A stretch of DNA of 64,000 bases from contig NZ_CP028339.1 of assembly GCF_003030465.1 (NCBI RefSeq), forward strand, positions 1,054,001 to 1,118,000, written 5' to 3'. The translations under genes and the position numbers were made by a program. Positions within the stretch are counted from its first letter, which is position 1, and every line of letters starts with the position of its first letter. Source of the stretch: Thauera aromatica K172 (GTDB taxonomy: Bacteria; Pseudomonadota; Gammaproteobacteria; Burkholderiales; Rhodocyclaceae). This document shows positions 55,556 through 64,000 of the stretch, one piece after another. The notes below the pieces were generated by a model. That model did not search any database. It had not been told where the DNA came from and saw only the letters and a program-made list of their open reading frames with translations.

Positions 55556-57355
55556 TCAGCTGCGGCCGACTTCGACCTGGGTCTCGACCTTCTGGCGCAG
55601 GCGGATATGCAGTTCGCGCAGCTGCTTCTCGTCGACGTCGCCCGGCGCATCGGTCAGCAGGCACTGGGCGCGCTGGGTCTTGGGGAAAGCGATGACGTCG
55701 CGGATCGATTCGGCGCCGGTCATCATGGTGACGATCCGATCGAGGCCGAAGGCCAGCCCGCCGTGGGGGGGCGCGCCGTACTTGAGCGCATCGAGGAGGA
55801 AGCCGAACTTGGCCTGCTGCTCCTCGGGGCCGATGGCGAGCGCCTCGAACACACGCGCCTGCACGTCGGCGCGGTGGATACGCACCGAGCCGCCGCCGAT
55901 CTCCCAGCCGTTGAGGGCGAGGTCGTAGGCCTTGGCGAGGCATTCGCCCGGGTTGGATTCGAGCAGCTCGACATGCTCGTCCTTCGGGCTGGTGAAGGGG
56001 TGGTGGCAGGCGGTCCAGCGCTTGTCGTCCTCGTCGTACTCGAACATCGGGAAGTCGACCACCCACAGCGGGCGCCAGGCTTCGCCGGTGACGTAGCCCT
56101 TCTCGTGGCCGAGCTTGGTGCGCAGCGCGCCCATGGCGTCGTTGACCACCTTGGTCTTGTCGGCGCCGAAGAAGATCAGGTCGCCCGACTGCGCGCCGGT
56201 GCGCTCGAGGATGGTGGCGAGCGCCTTCTCGTGCAGGTTCTTGACGATCGGCGACTGCAGGCCGGCTTCGTTGGGCTGGGTGGCGTCGTTGACCTTGATG
56301 TAGGCCAGGCCCTTGGCGCCGTAGATGGCGACGAACTTGGTGTATTCGTCGATTTCGCCGCGGCTCAGGCTGTTGCCGCCGGGCACGCGCATCGCGGCGA
56401 CGCGCCCGCCCGAGGTGGCGGGGCCGCTGAAGACCTTGAAGGCGACGTCCTGCACCGCGTCGGTGACATCGGTGAGTTCGAGGGTGACGCGCAGGTCGGG
56501 CTTGTCCGAGCCGTAGCGGCGCATCGCCTCGGCGTAGGTCATGCGCGGGAAGGGCGCGGGCAGTTCGACCTGGAGCGCTTCCTTGAACACGTAGCGGATC
56601 ATCTCCTCGACCAAAGCGGTGATCTGGTGCTCGTCCATGAACGAGGTCTCGAGGTCGACCTGGGTGAATTCGGGCTGGCGGTCGGCGCGCAGGTCCTCGT
56701 CGCGGAAGCACTTGACGATCTGGTAGTAGCGGTCGTAGCCGGCCACCATCAGGAGCTGCTTGAACAGCTGGGGCGACTGCGGCAGGGCGAAGAACTGGCC
56801 CGGATGCACGCGCGAGGGCACCAGGTAGTCGCGCGCGCCTTCCGGCGTGCTCTTGGTCAGCATCGGCGTCTCGACGTCGATGAAGCCGGCGCCGTCGAGG
56901 AAGCGGCGGAAGGCCATCGTGGTCTTGTAGCGCAGCATCAGGTTCTTCTGCATCTGCGGACGGCGCAGGTCGATGACGCGATGCGTCAGGCGCACGGTCT
57001 CGGACAGGTTCTCGTCGTCGAGCTGGAACGGCGGCGTCGCGGCGGCGTTGAGGACCTCGATGTCGTGGCACAGGACCTCGATCTCGCCCGAGGTCAGGTT
57101 GGCGTTTTCGGTGCCGGCCGGGCGGCGGCGGACCTTGCCGCTCATCTTCAGCACGAACTCGCTGCGCACCGATTCGGCGATCTTGAACATCTCGGCACGG
57201 TCGGGGTCGCACACCACCTGGACCAGGCCCTCGCGGTCGCGCAGGTCGATGAAGATGACGCCGCCGTGGTCGCGGCGGCGATGCACCCAGCCGCAAATGG
57301 TGACGATCTGATCGAGGTCGGTGGCGGTGACTTTTCCGCAGTAATGGGTTCGCAT
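55556..57355 (-). CDS. aspS: Aspartyl-tRNA synthetase
   Basis: 599 aa, bacterial-type class II enzyme. N-terminal OB-fold anticodon domain ([23 protein letters not shown]), motif 2 [18 protein letters not shown], the GAD insertion domain typical of bacterial AspRS, and motif 3 [13 protein letters not shown]. It charges tRNA-Asp and, in bacteria that use GatCAB, possibly tRNA-Asn; which applies here cannot be read from this window. It follows fmdB and the DUF502 gene in one direction. Confidence 0.97.
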   Translation of the reverse strand: MRTHYCGKVTATDLDQIVTICGWVHRRRDHGGVIFIDLRDREGLVQVVCDPDRAEMFKIAESVRSEFVLKMSGKVRRRPAGTENANLTSGEIEVLCHDIEVLNAAATPPFQLDDENLSETVRLTHRVIDLRRPQMQKNLMLRYKTTMAFRRFLDGAGFIDVETPMLTKSTPEGARDYLVPSRVHPGQFFALPQSPQLFKQLLMVAGYDRYYQIVKCFRDEDLRADRQPEFTQVDLETSFMDEHQITALVEEMIRYVFKEALQVELPAPFPRMTYAEAMRRYGSDKPDLRVTLELTDVTDAVQDVAFKVFSGPATSGGRVAAMRVPGGNSLSRGEIDEYTKFVAIYGAKGLAYIKVNDATQPNEAGLQSPIVKNLHEKALATILERTGAQSGDLIFFGADKTKVVNDAMGALRTKLGHEKGYVTGEAWRPLWVVDFPMFEYDEDDKRWTACHHPFTSPKDEHVELLESNPGECLAKAYDLALNGWEIGGGSVRIHRADVQARVFEALAIGPEEQQAKFGFLLDALKYGAPPHGGLAFGLDRIVTMMTGAESIRDVIAFPKTQRAQCLLTDAPGDVDEKQLRELHIRLRQKVETQVEVGRS

Positions 57356-57456
57356 AAACAGGAGTTCCGGCTGGGCGACGGCAGCGTGCCGTCAGGATTC
57401 AAGGAAGCGGGGAAAAGGGGGGGCTTGTCGGCGGTGGCCTTGTCCGTCGGAGAGCG

Positions 57457-58083
57457 TCATTCGTTGAGCAGGGCCGCCCGGCTGGCCGGCCGGCGCAGCG
57501 GGGGAGCGACCACTCCCATGGAGATGATGTACTTGAGCGCTTCATCGACGCTCATCTCCAGTTCGATGACGTCCGCCCGCGGCATCATCAAAAAGAAGCC
57601 CGAGGTCGGATTGGGCGTGGTCGGCACATAGACGCTGACGTAGTCGCCCTGCAGGTGATACGCCGCATCGCCGCCTGGCTGGCCGGTGAGAAAGGCGATC
57701 GTCCATGCGCCCTGGCGCGGGTACTGCACCAGCAGGGCCTTGCGAAAGGCCTGGCCGGTGCTGGAAAAAACGGTGTCGGAGACTTGCTTGACGCTGTAGT
57801 AGATCGACTTCACCACCGGGATCCGGGACAGCAGCGCTTCCCACAGCTGGACCAGCTTCTGGCCGAGCACGTTGGCTGCGACCAGGCCGGTGAAGAACAC
57901 GATCAGCAGGCTCGCCAGCACGCCGACGCCGGGGATGTCGAGGCCGATGAAGTCGCGCGGGTGGAAACCGTTCGGCAGCCACAGCAGGATCGCGTCGAGC
58001 GTGCCGACGATCCAGGCCAGCACCATGAAGGTGATCGCCAGCGGAATCCAGATCAGCAGGCCGGTGATGAAGTATTTCTTCAA
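57457..58083 (-). CDS. DUF502 family inner membrane protein
   Basis: 208 aa, starting at TTG 58083: the family N terminus (M)KKYFITGLLIWIPLAIT fits only this codon. Two N-terminal hydrophobic helices (~5-35 and ~50-75) are followed by a conserved cytoplasmic or periplasmic region (IPVVKSIYYSVKQVSDTVFSS; VPTTPNPTSGFFLMMPRADV). The family has no firmly known function. The order fmdB-DUF502-aspS is strongly conserved in betaproteobacteria. Confidence 0.9.
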   Translation of the reverse strand: MKKYFITGLLIWIPLAITFMVLAWIVGTLDAILLWLPNGFHPRDFIGLDIPGVGVLASLLIVFFTGLVAANVLGQKLVQLWEALLSRIPVVKSIYYSVKQVSDTVFSSTGQAFRKALLVQYPRQGAWTIAFLTGQPGGDAAYHLQGDYVSVYVPTTPNPTSGFFLMMPRADVIELEMSVDEALKYIISMGVVAPPLRRPASRAALLNE

Positions 58084-58132
58084 TTGAGCGTCTCGGGCCC
58101 GCTGGGCGGGCCGTTCGGGGGAACGTGGCCGG

Positions 58133-58390
58133 TCAGTGGCAGGCGCACGCGCCGCTGCCGCCGGCGCAGGGCGGCGCCGCCGCCGGGGCGGGTGCGCTCG
58201 GCGCAGCGCCGCCCTTGAAGTCGGTGGCGTACCAGCCGCTGCCCTTGAGCTGGAAGCCGGCGGCCGACAGGAGTTTGGTGTACCCCTCGGTGCCGCAGGA
58301 CGGACAGGAGGACAGCGGTGCGTCGCTCATTTTCTGCAGATGTTCCTTCTGGAAACCACAGCTTGGGCAACGATATTCATAAATGGGCAT
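58133..58390 (-). CDS. FmdB-type zinc ribbon protein
   Basis: 85 aa from ATG 58390 with GGGAG upstream. Starts MPIYEYRCPSCG with zinc ligands C8, C11, C29 and C32; GWYATDFKG is typical of the family. The tail is Ala/Pro-rich and ends in GACACH, with several extra cysteines. FmdB proteins are putative regulators; function is unproven. It lies 49 bp upstream of the DUF502 gene. Confidence 0.92.
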   Translation of the reverse strand: MPIYEYRCPSCGFQKEHLQKMSDAPLSSCPSCGTEGYTKLLSAAGFQLKGSGWYATDFKGGAAPSAPAPAAAPPCAGGSGACACH

Positions 58391-58537
58391 GACGAGCTCC
58401 CGAAGACAAGTGCGCAAGTCTAACGCAATGCAGCATAAGGAAAAAGCGAAGCCCGTGAACACCGGGCGCGCAACCGAAATGGGGGTGGCACGGCCGGGTT
58501 TCAAGGAGGGGGCGGGCGTTGCGCGAGGGGGGGAGGG

Positions 58538-59389
58538 CTAGAACAGACCCAGGTAACGCGTGGTCAGGGTCTCACCCCACAATAGTGCGATCAGGCCGGC
58601 GGCGCCGAGATAAGGGCCGAACGGAATCGGCACGTTGCGGCCGTGGCGCGCGAAGGCGATCAGGGCGATGCCGACGATCGCCCCCACCAGCGAGGATAGC
58701 AGGATGGTGAGCGGCAGCACCTGCCAGCCGAGCCAGGCACCGATCGCCGCCAGCAGTTTGAAGTCGCCGTAACCCATGCCCTCCTTGCCGGTGGCGAGCC
58801 TGAACAGCCAGTACACCGTCCACAGGGCGAGATAACCGGCCATGGCGCCGATGACCGCGCTGTGCAGGTCGGTGAATACGCCTCCGGTGTTGAACGCGAG
58901 GCCCAGCCACAGCAGGGGCAGGGTGATGCTGTCGGGCAGCAGCTGGGTGTCAAGGTCGATGAAGCTCAGCGCCACCAGCGCCCAGATGAACGGCAGCGCG
59001 CCGAGCGTGGCGGTGCTGGCACCGAAATGCCAGGCGGCCACGCCGGAGAGGGCGGCGGTGCAGAGTTCGACGACCGGGTAGCGCTTGCTGATTCCGGCGC
59101 CGCAGTGCCTGCAGCGGCCGCGCAGGAAGATGAAGCTGAGCACCGGGATGTTTTCCAGCGCGGACAGGCGGTGGCCGCAGTGCGGGCAGCGCGAGCGTGG
59201 CGTGGCGAGGTTGAAGCGCGCAGCTTCGGGCGCCGGCTCGCCGCGCAGTTCGGCGGCCTGGGCGTGCCAGTCGCGCTCCATCATCTTCGGCAGGCGATGG
59301 ATGACGACGTTGAGGAAGCTGCCGACGAAAAGCCCGACCAGGCTCAGCAGCGGGACGAGAACGAACGGTTCGTGCAGGAGTTCAGCCAT
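58538..59389 (-). CDS. pilD: Type IV prepilin peptidase / N-methyltransferase
   Basis: 283 aa. Cleaves the leader of type IV pilins and methylates the new N terminus. Zinc cysteines C68, C71, C93 and C96 (RCPHCGH; RCRHCGA) lie in the cytoplasmic domain; catalytic aspartates are in FIDLDTQLLPD (D145-D147) and GYGDFK (D209). About seven to eight transmembrane helices. It starts 3 bp after pilC. coaE, which often follows pilD, is absent. Confidence 0.96.
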   Translation of the reverse strand: MAELLHEPFVLVPLLSLVGLFVGSFLNVVIHRLPKMMERDWHAQAAELRGEPAPEAARFNLATPRSRCPHCGHRLSALENIPVLSFIFLRGRCRHCGAGISKRYPVVELCTAALSGVAAWHFGASTATLGALPFIWALVALSFIDLDTQLLPDSITLPLLWLGLAFNTGGVFTDLHSAVIGAMAGYLALWTVYWLFRLATGKEGMGYGDFKLLAAIGAWLGWQVLPLTILLSSLVGAIVGIALIAFARHGRNVPIPFGPYLGAAGLIALLWGETLTTRYLGLF

Positions 59390-59392
59390 GGA

Positions 59393-60622
59393 TCACACGA
59401 CCGAGCCGAGCTTGAAGATCGGCAGGTACATCGCGACCACCAGGCCGCCGATGATGGTGCCGAGGAAGACCATGATCAGCGGCTCGAGCAACTGCGACAG
59501 GCCGGCGACGGCGTCGTCGACTTCCCGCTCGAAAAAATCCGCGACCTTGCCGAGCATGGAGTCGAGCTGGCCGGATTCCTCGCCGATCGACACCATCTGC
59601 ACCACCATGGCCGGGAACACCGCTGCGTTCTGCATCGCGACGGTAAGGCTGGTGCCGGTGCTGACGTCGCTCTGGACCTGCCGGGTCGCGGTCAGGTAGA
59701 CGTGATTGCCCGAGGCGCCGCCCACCGAGTCGAGGGCTTCGACCAAGGGCACGCCGGCGGCGAACATCGTCGACAGGGTGCGTGTCCAGCGGGCCACGGT
59801 GGCCTTGCGGATGATCGGGCCGACCAGCGGCAGATGCAGCACGATGCGATCGACGGCGATCTGCATTGCGCTCGAGCGCTTGTAGCTCCAGGCGATCGCG
59901 AGCACGGCCGCGAGCAGCGCTCCGAACACCAAATACCAGTAGGCGACGAAGAAGTCGGACATCGCGATCACCATCAGCGTGGGGGCCGGCAGGTCGGCGC
60001 CGAAGCTGGAGAATACGTTCTTGAACTCGGGAATCACGAACAGCATCATCACCGAAATCACCAGGCCGGCAACCACGACCACGGCCGCGGGGTAGAACAG
60101 GGCCGACTTGATCTTGCTCTTGATCGCGAGGATCTTTTCCTTGTAGGTGGCGATGCGGTCGAGCAGGCTGTCGAGGATGCCCGCCTGCTCGCCGGCGGCG
60201 ACCAGGTTGGTGAACAGCTTGTCGAAGTGCCGGGGGTGTTTGGCGAATGCCTGGGACAGGCTGGAGCCGGTCTCGACGTCGTTGCGGATCTCGTTGAGCA
60301 GGCGCGACAGTGCCGGATTGCCCGACCCTTTCATGGCGATGTCGAAGGCCTGGAGCAGGGGCACACCGGATTTCATCATGGTGGCGAGCTGGCGGGTGAA
60401 CAGGGCGATTTCCTTGTCGCCGATGCGTCGGCCGCGCGACAGCTTCTGCTTGCGCACCTTGCTCACCCGGATGCCCTGGCGGCGCAGCATGGCCTGGACC
60501 ATGGCGTCGCCGCTGGCGCGCATTTCGCCGCGGATCAGCTTGCCCGTCTTGTCCCTGCCTTCCCAGCTGTACAGGTCTTCCTTCGGGCCCGTGCCGCGCA
60601 CTGCCCGGCTTGCTGTCGCCAT
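59393..60622 (-). CDS. pilC: Type IV pilus inner membrane platform protein PilC
   Basis: 409 aa from ATG 60622 with AAGGA upstream. Two repeated GspF/PilC cytoplasmic domains (FTRQLATMMKSGVPLLQAFDI and WTRTLSTMFAAGVPLVEALD) alternate with three membrane helices. Forms the rotor-like platform driven by PilB. It lies 14 bp after pilB and 3 bp before pilD. Confidence 0.96.
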   Translation of the reverse strand: MATASRAVRGTGPKEDLYSWEGRDKTGKLIRGEMRASGDAMVQAMLRRQGIRVSKVRKQKLSRGRRIGDKEIALFTRQLATMMKSGVPLLQAFDIAMKGSGNPALSRLLNEIRNDVETGSSLSQAFAKHPRHFDKLFTNLVAAGEQAGILDSLLDRIATYKEKILAIKSKIKSALFYPAAVVVVAGLVISVMMLFVIPEFKNVFSSFGADLPAPTLMVIAMSDFFVAYWYLVFGALLAAVLAIAWSYKRSSAMQIAVDRIVLHLPLVGPIIRKATVARWTRTLSTMFAAGVPLVEALDSVGGASGNHVYLTATRQVQSDVSTGTSLTVAMQNAAVFPAMVVQMVSIGEESGQLDSMLGKVADFFEREVDDAVAGLSQLLEPLIMVFLGTIIGGLVVAMYLPIFKLGSVV

Positions 60623-60636
60623 GAGTCGAACGTCCT

Positions 60637-62352
60637 TTATTCGTTGGTCGAGGCCAGCACTTCGGCGAGCGAAGTGATGCCTTGCTTCACTTTCAGCAGG
60701 CCCGACTGGCGCAGATCGCGCACGCCCTCGCGCGCGGCCTGCGCGGCGATGTCGATGGAGTTGCCGCCGGTCATGATGATGTGGGCGATCTGCTCGCTCA
60801 CCGGCATGACCTGGTAGATCCCGACCCGGCCCTTGTAGCCGCTGCCCTGGCAGCGTTCGCAGCCGACCGGCCCATAGGCCTGCCAGCTGCCGTCGAGCTC
60901 GGCGGCGCTGAAGCCGGCTTCGAGCAGCGCCTCTTCCGGGATGTCCGCGGGCTTCTTGCACGAGCACAGGCGGCGGGCAAGGCGCTGGGCGGTGATCAGG
61001 ATCACCGAAGAGGCGATGTTGAACGGGGCGACGCCCATGTTCTTGAGGCGCTCGAGCGTGCTCGGGGCATCGTTGGTGTGCACCGTGGACATCACGAGGT
61101 GGCCGGTCTGTGCCGCCTTGACCGAGATCTCGGCGGTTTCGAGGTCGCGGATCTCGCCCACCATGATGATGTCCGGGTCCTGGCGGAGGAAGGCGCGCAG
61201 CGCCGTGGAAAAGGTGAGGCCGGCTTTTTCGTTGATGTTGACCTGGTTGATTCCGGGGAGGTTGATTTCGGCCGGGTCTTCCGCGGTCGAAATATTGGCG
61301 CCGGGCTGGTTGAGCAGGTTCAGGCAGGTGTAGAGCGACACCGTCTTGCCCGAGCCGGTGGGGCCGGTGACGAGGATCATGCCGTAAGGACGGTCGATCG
61401 CTGCGAGCAGGGCTTCCTTCTGGTCGGGCTCGTAGCCGAGGGCATCGATGCCGAGCATTGCCGAGCCGGGATCGAGGATCCGCATCACGATCTTTTCGCC
61501 GTGCAGGGTCGGCAGCGTGGATACGCGGAAGTCGATCGCCCTGTTCTTCGACAGCGCCAGCTTCATCCGCCCGTCCTGGGGAATGCGCTTTTCCGAGATG
61601 TCGAGGCGCGAGACGACCTTGATGCGGGCGGCGATCTTGTCCTTGAGCACCAGCGGAGGCTGGGCGATGTCGCGCAGGACGCCGTCGGTGCGCACGCGGA
61701 TGCGGTAGTACTTCTCGTACGGCTCGAAGTGGATGTCGGAGGCGCCTTCGTTGATGGCATCGATCAGCACTTTCTGGATGAAACGCACCACCGGCGCGTC
61801 GTCGACTTCCGAAGTGTCGTCTTCGTCGGGCGGGTGCTGCGCGCCTTCCTGGTGCAGCAGGTCCATGTCGAAGGCTTCACCGGTGAGCTCCCGGAGCGTA
61901 TCGGCGGCGCTTTCGACCAGCGCGTCGACGGCGCGCCCGAGCTTGTCGGCTTCGGCAATCACGAGGTCGAGCTGGAGACCGGTCTGGAAACGGATCTCGT
62001 CGAGTGCACGGATGTTCGACGGGTCGGCGATTGCGAGGGTGAGGCGGTTCTGACGCCGCGCCAGGGGCACGACCTGATGCTTTTGCATCAGCTTGCGATC
62101 GACGGCTTCGCGGGCGAGGGCGGCGGTGTCGAAGGTGGTGATGTCGAGCAGGGGGTAGCCGAAAGTTTCGGCAGCGAAGGCGGCCATCGCCGCGCTGCTC
62201 ATGAGTCCGCGCTGGGCGACTTCGCGGATGAAAGCGTTGCTGCCTTCTCCGCTGTGTGCGGAGCAGGCGAGGGCATCGGTTTCCTGCAGATGCCCGTGCT
62301 GGATCAGCGCCCTGGCGAGGCCGCTCAGGGACGGTTTGGAGCTTGCCGCCAT
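60637..62352 (-). CDS. pilB: Type IV pilus assembly ATPase PilB
   Basis: 571 aa from ATG 62352; GTG 62388 is an alternative. Extends the pilus by ATP hydrolysis. N-terminal GspE/MshE domain (GYPLLDITTFD), ATPase domain with Walker A GPTGSGKT, Asp box ISTAEDPAE, Walker B DIIMVGEIRDLET, His box MSTVHTND, and a tetracysteine zinc site (LCSCKKP ... CERCQGSGYKGR). Partners PilC and PilD follow; the pilin gene is elsewhere. Confidence 0.97.
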   Translation of the reverse strand: MAASSKPSLSGLARALIQHGHLQETDALACSAHSGEGSNAFIREVAQRGLMSSAAMAAFAAETFGYPLLDITTFDTAALAREAVDRKLMQKHQVVPLARRQNRLTLAIADPSNIRALDEIRFQTGLQLDLVIAEADKLGRAVDALVESAADTLRELTGEAFDMDLLHQEGAQHPPDEDDTSEVDDAPVVRFIQKVLIDAINEGASDIHFEPYEKYYRIRVRTDGVLRDIAQPPLVLKDKIAARIKVVSRLDISEKRIPQDGRMKLALSKNRAIDFRVSTLPTLHGEKIVMRILDPGSAMLGIDALGYEPDQKEALLAAIDRPYGMILVTGPTGSGKTVSLYTCLNLLNQPGANISTAEDPAEINLPGINQVNINEKAGLTFSTALRAFLRQDPDIIMVGEIRDLETAEISVKAAQTGHLVMSTVHTNDAPSTLERLKNMGVAPFNIASSVILITAQRLARRLCSCKKPADIPEEALLEAGFSAAELDGSWQAYGPVGCERCQGSGYKGRVGIYQVMPVSEQIAHIIMTGGNSIDIAAQAAREGVRDLRQSGLLKVKQGITSLAEVLASTNE

Positions 62353-62440
62353 GCCGTGCTCTCGACTCGATAGCGGGCGATGTTGCACGCCGCCCCCGGC
62401 CTTGTAAAGGCCTTCGCGGGCGCGAAGGAGAAGGAGGGGC

Positions 62441-63721
62441 TCATCGTCCGCCGCCGTCTCCGAGCGGGCGGAACAGGCGTGCGGTGCGCACCCGGCGGTC
62501 CTGGGTCTGCACGACTTCGATCGGAATTTCGGCGATCTTCATCGACACCCCGGTTTCCGGGATGTCCTGCAGATGCTCGAGGATCAGTCCGTTGAGCGTC
62601 TTCGGTCCATCGGTCGGCAGGGCGAGGTCGAGCCTGCGGTTGAGTTCGCGCAGGTTGGCGCTGCCGTCGACCAGCACGCTGCCATCCTCGTTCCAGGCCA
62701 GGCGGCCGGCGGCGGCGGGCATGCTGGTGGTGAATTTGCCGATCAGCTCTTCGATGATGTCTTCCAGGGTGATCAGGCCGAGGATCTCGCCGTACTCGTC
62801 TACGACGAAGGCGAGGCGCTGCTGGTTTTCCTGGAAGAACTGGATCTGCGAATACAGCGGGGTGTCGGCAGGCACGTAGTATGGCTTGGCCAGCAAGCCG
62901 CGGATGCGCTCGACGGAGAATCCGTCCTCGAGCGTATCGTTGAGCAGGCGGCGCTGGTGCAGCACGCCGATCACCTGTTCGCTGTCGCCGTCGTGCACGG
63001 CGAGGCGGGTGTGAAAGCTGGTGGCGATCTGGCGGCGCAGTTCGGCCTCGGTGGCGGAGAGGTCGATCGCCTCGATCGCGCCGCGCGGGGTCATCACGTC
63101 CTCGACCGTGATGCTCTCCAGATCGAACAGGTTCACCAGGATGCTGCGGTGCTTGTGCGGAATGAACTGGCCGGACTCGAGCACCATCGCACGCAGCTCT
63201 TCGACCGACAGCGCGGTGTGGTTGTCTTCCCGGGGCTGCAGCCGGAGCAGCCACAGCAGGCTGCGCGAAAATAGATTGACGAACCAGATCGCGAAGTAGA
63301 ACACCCGCAGCAGGGCCGAGAGCGGAAAGGCAAAGATCGGGGCGAGGCGATCGGCGTGGGTGGCGCCGATCACTTTCGGGGTGATCTCGGAAAATACCAG
63401 AATGGCAAAGGTGACGAGCAGGGTGGCGATTCCCAGAACCCAGCGCTCGTCACCGAAAATCTCCAGCGTAATGACGCTGACCAGGGTCGCGGCGGCGGTG
63501 TTGACCAGATTGTTGAACAGCAGGACCACGCCCAGCAGGCGGTCGGTCTTGCCCAGCAGCTCGATTGCGAGGCGGGCACCCCGATTGCCCTGGCCGGCGA
63601 GCGAACGCAGGCGGTAACGGTTCGCCGCCATCATGACCGTCTCGGACATGGAAAAGGCGCCCGAAAGTACGAGTAGCACGACCAGGGCGATGAATTGGGC
63701 CGTCAGGCTGATGTCCGGCAC
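62441..63721 (-). CDS. CNNM/CorC-HlyC family transmembrane protein
   Basis: 426 aa starting at GTG 63721 without a clear ribosome site. Order: DUF21 transmembrane domain (~1-185; SGAFSMSETVMMAANRYRLRSLA in part), a CBS pair (~195-330; VEDVMTPRG ... FVVDEYGEILGLITLEDIIEELIG), and a CorC/HlyC C-terminal domain (~345-426). Members are annotated as hemolysin-like but are better seen as magnesium or cobalt efflux proteins; substrate not shown. It lies 88 bp upstream of pilB. Confidence 0.9.
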   Translation of the reverse strand: MPDISLTAQFIALVVLLVLSGAFSMSETVMMAANRYRLRSLAGQGNRGARLAIELLGKTDRLLGVVLLFNNLVNTAAATLVSVITLEIFGDERWVLGIATLLVTFAILVFSEITPKVIGATHADRLAPIFAFPLSALLRVFYFAIWFVNLFSRSLLWLLRLQPREDNHTALSVEELRAMVLESGQFIPHKHRSILVNLFDLESITVEDVMTPRGAIEAIDLSATEAELRRQIATSFHTRLAVHDGDSEQVIGVLHQRRLLNDTLEDGFSVERIRGLLAKPYYVPADTPLYSQIQFFQENQQRLAFVVDEYGEILGLITLEDIIEELIGKFTTSMPAAAGRLAWNEDGSVLVDGSANLRELNRRLDLALPTDGPKTLNGLILEHLQDIPETGVSMKIAEIPIEVVQTQDRRVRTARLFRPLGDGGGR

Positions 63722-63860
63722 GAGAGGCGGGGAAAGTCGCGGGGCCCCGAGTATTGGGGCGCCTCAGAACGCTGTCAACAAAGCCGGGCGGGGCAGATGC
63801 CAGCGCGATACGGCAGCTTGCGGAGACGGTTGTGGCAGGAGATGGTCAGGCAGGAGGCGC

Positions 63861-64000
63861 TCAGGAAGCGCGCTCGAGCACGACTTCGATGACGAAACGG
63901 CTGCCGAGATAGGCCAGCACGAGGGCGGTGAAGCCCGCCAGCGTCCACCGCAACGCCACCCGTCCGCGCCATCCCCAGCGCCAGCGGCCGAGCAGCAGCA
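63861..64000 (-). CDS. C-terminal end of a CcsA/YpjD-type cytochrome c biogenesis membrane protein (partial)
   Basis: 46 codons ending at the stop 63863-63861; the start is beyond the window. The visible part, GRWRWGWRGRVALRW followed by the hydrophobic LAGFTALVLAYLGSRFVIEVVL, resembles the end of YpjD/CcsA-type inner membrane proteins found upstream of the CNNM gene in relatives. Identification from such a short tail is tentative. Confidence 0.6.
   Translation of the reverse strand, partial: LLLGRWRWGWRGRVALRWTLAGFTALVLAYLGSRFVIEVVLERAS

Noticed and set aside
55364..57631. Long plus-strand frame opposite aspS
   Set aside because: Antisense shadow; Val/Gly/His-rich with no recognisable fold, while aspS is complete.
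63775..63972. 65-codon minus-strand frame at the window end
   Set aside because: Arg-rich and overlaps the better-supported CcsA/YpjD-type tail in another frame.

Overview
The window is about 64 kb of very GC-rich chromosomal DNA with dense, codon-biased genes and few long gaps. Gene content and order point to a betaproteobacterium, most likely a Rhodocyclales member close to Thauera or Azoarcus: a petABC-sspA-sspB run, fmdB-DUF502-aspS, pilB-pilC-pilD, dnaX-ybaB-recR, groESL with both a CIRCE operator and a heat-shock-type promoter, and a TctD/TctE-like two-component pair. The genus is an inference from style and synteny. Nothing in the window looks like phage, IS or CRISPR DNA; a small RelE-type toxin-antitoxin pair beside tRNA-Phe is the only obvious accessory unit.

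Layout. 1-4130: end of a PP2C phosphatase/Ser-Thr kinase fusion, then assimilatory nitrate reductase NasA. 4241-13670: an eight-gene, mostly overlapping chemosensory operon (MCP, CheB, CheR-TPR, CheA-REC, REC, Hpt-REC-REC-GGDEF, CheW, CheW-like) facing a CHASE/dCACHE diguanylate cyclase (13756-16521, minus). 16636-21862: SLC13 permease, NfsA-like nitroreductase, 4.5S RNA, ZIP transporter, Cfa. 22103-25095: dnaX, ybaB, recR. 25296-29618: bc1 complex, SspA/SspB, hemerythrin. 29590-33883: DadA, fructose-1,6-bisphosphatase, TamA. 33988-37470: NAD salvage pair pncA-pncB facing two phosphoribosyltransferases. 37711-42019: old-yellow-enzyme reductase, transglutaminase-like protein, Lon-like protease. 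42126-44818: 5-oxoprolinase PxpBC-PxpA. 45203-49496: groES, groEL, two-component pair. 49636-50565: tRNA-Phe and toxin-antitoxin. 50759-55491: MFS exporter, hemA, prfA, prmC. 55556-64000 (minus): aspS, DUF502, fmdB, pilD, pilC, pilB, CNNM-type transporter, and the end of a CcsA/YpjD-type protein.

How it works together. The chemosensory operon has the parts list of a Wsp-like system: the likely output is cyclic-di-GMP rather than the flagellar motor, because a GGDEF enzyme with two receiver domains is the last signalling element and no CheZ, CheC or motor gene is present. Unlike the classical WspR, this cyclase carries its own Hpt domain, which suggests a phosphorelay. A second diguanylate cyclase converges on the operon, sharing a 14-bp inverted repeat. 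This cluster is the best candidate for an undescribed variant system.

The other strong anomaly is dnaX: about 160 nt of its linker/C-terminal region reads correctly only in another frame, flanked by two compensating single-base shifts. This is either a pair of sequence errors or a real double frameshift.
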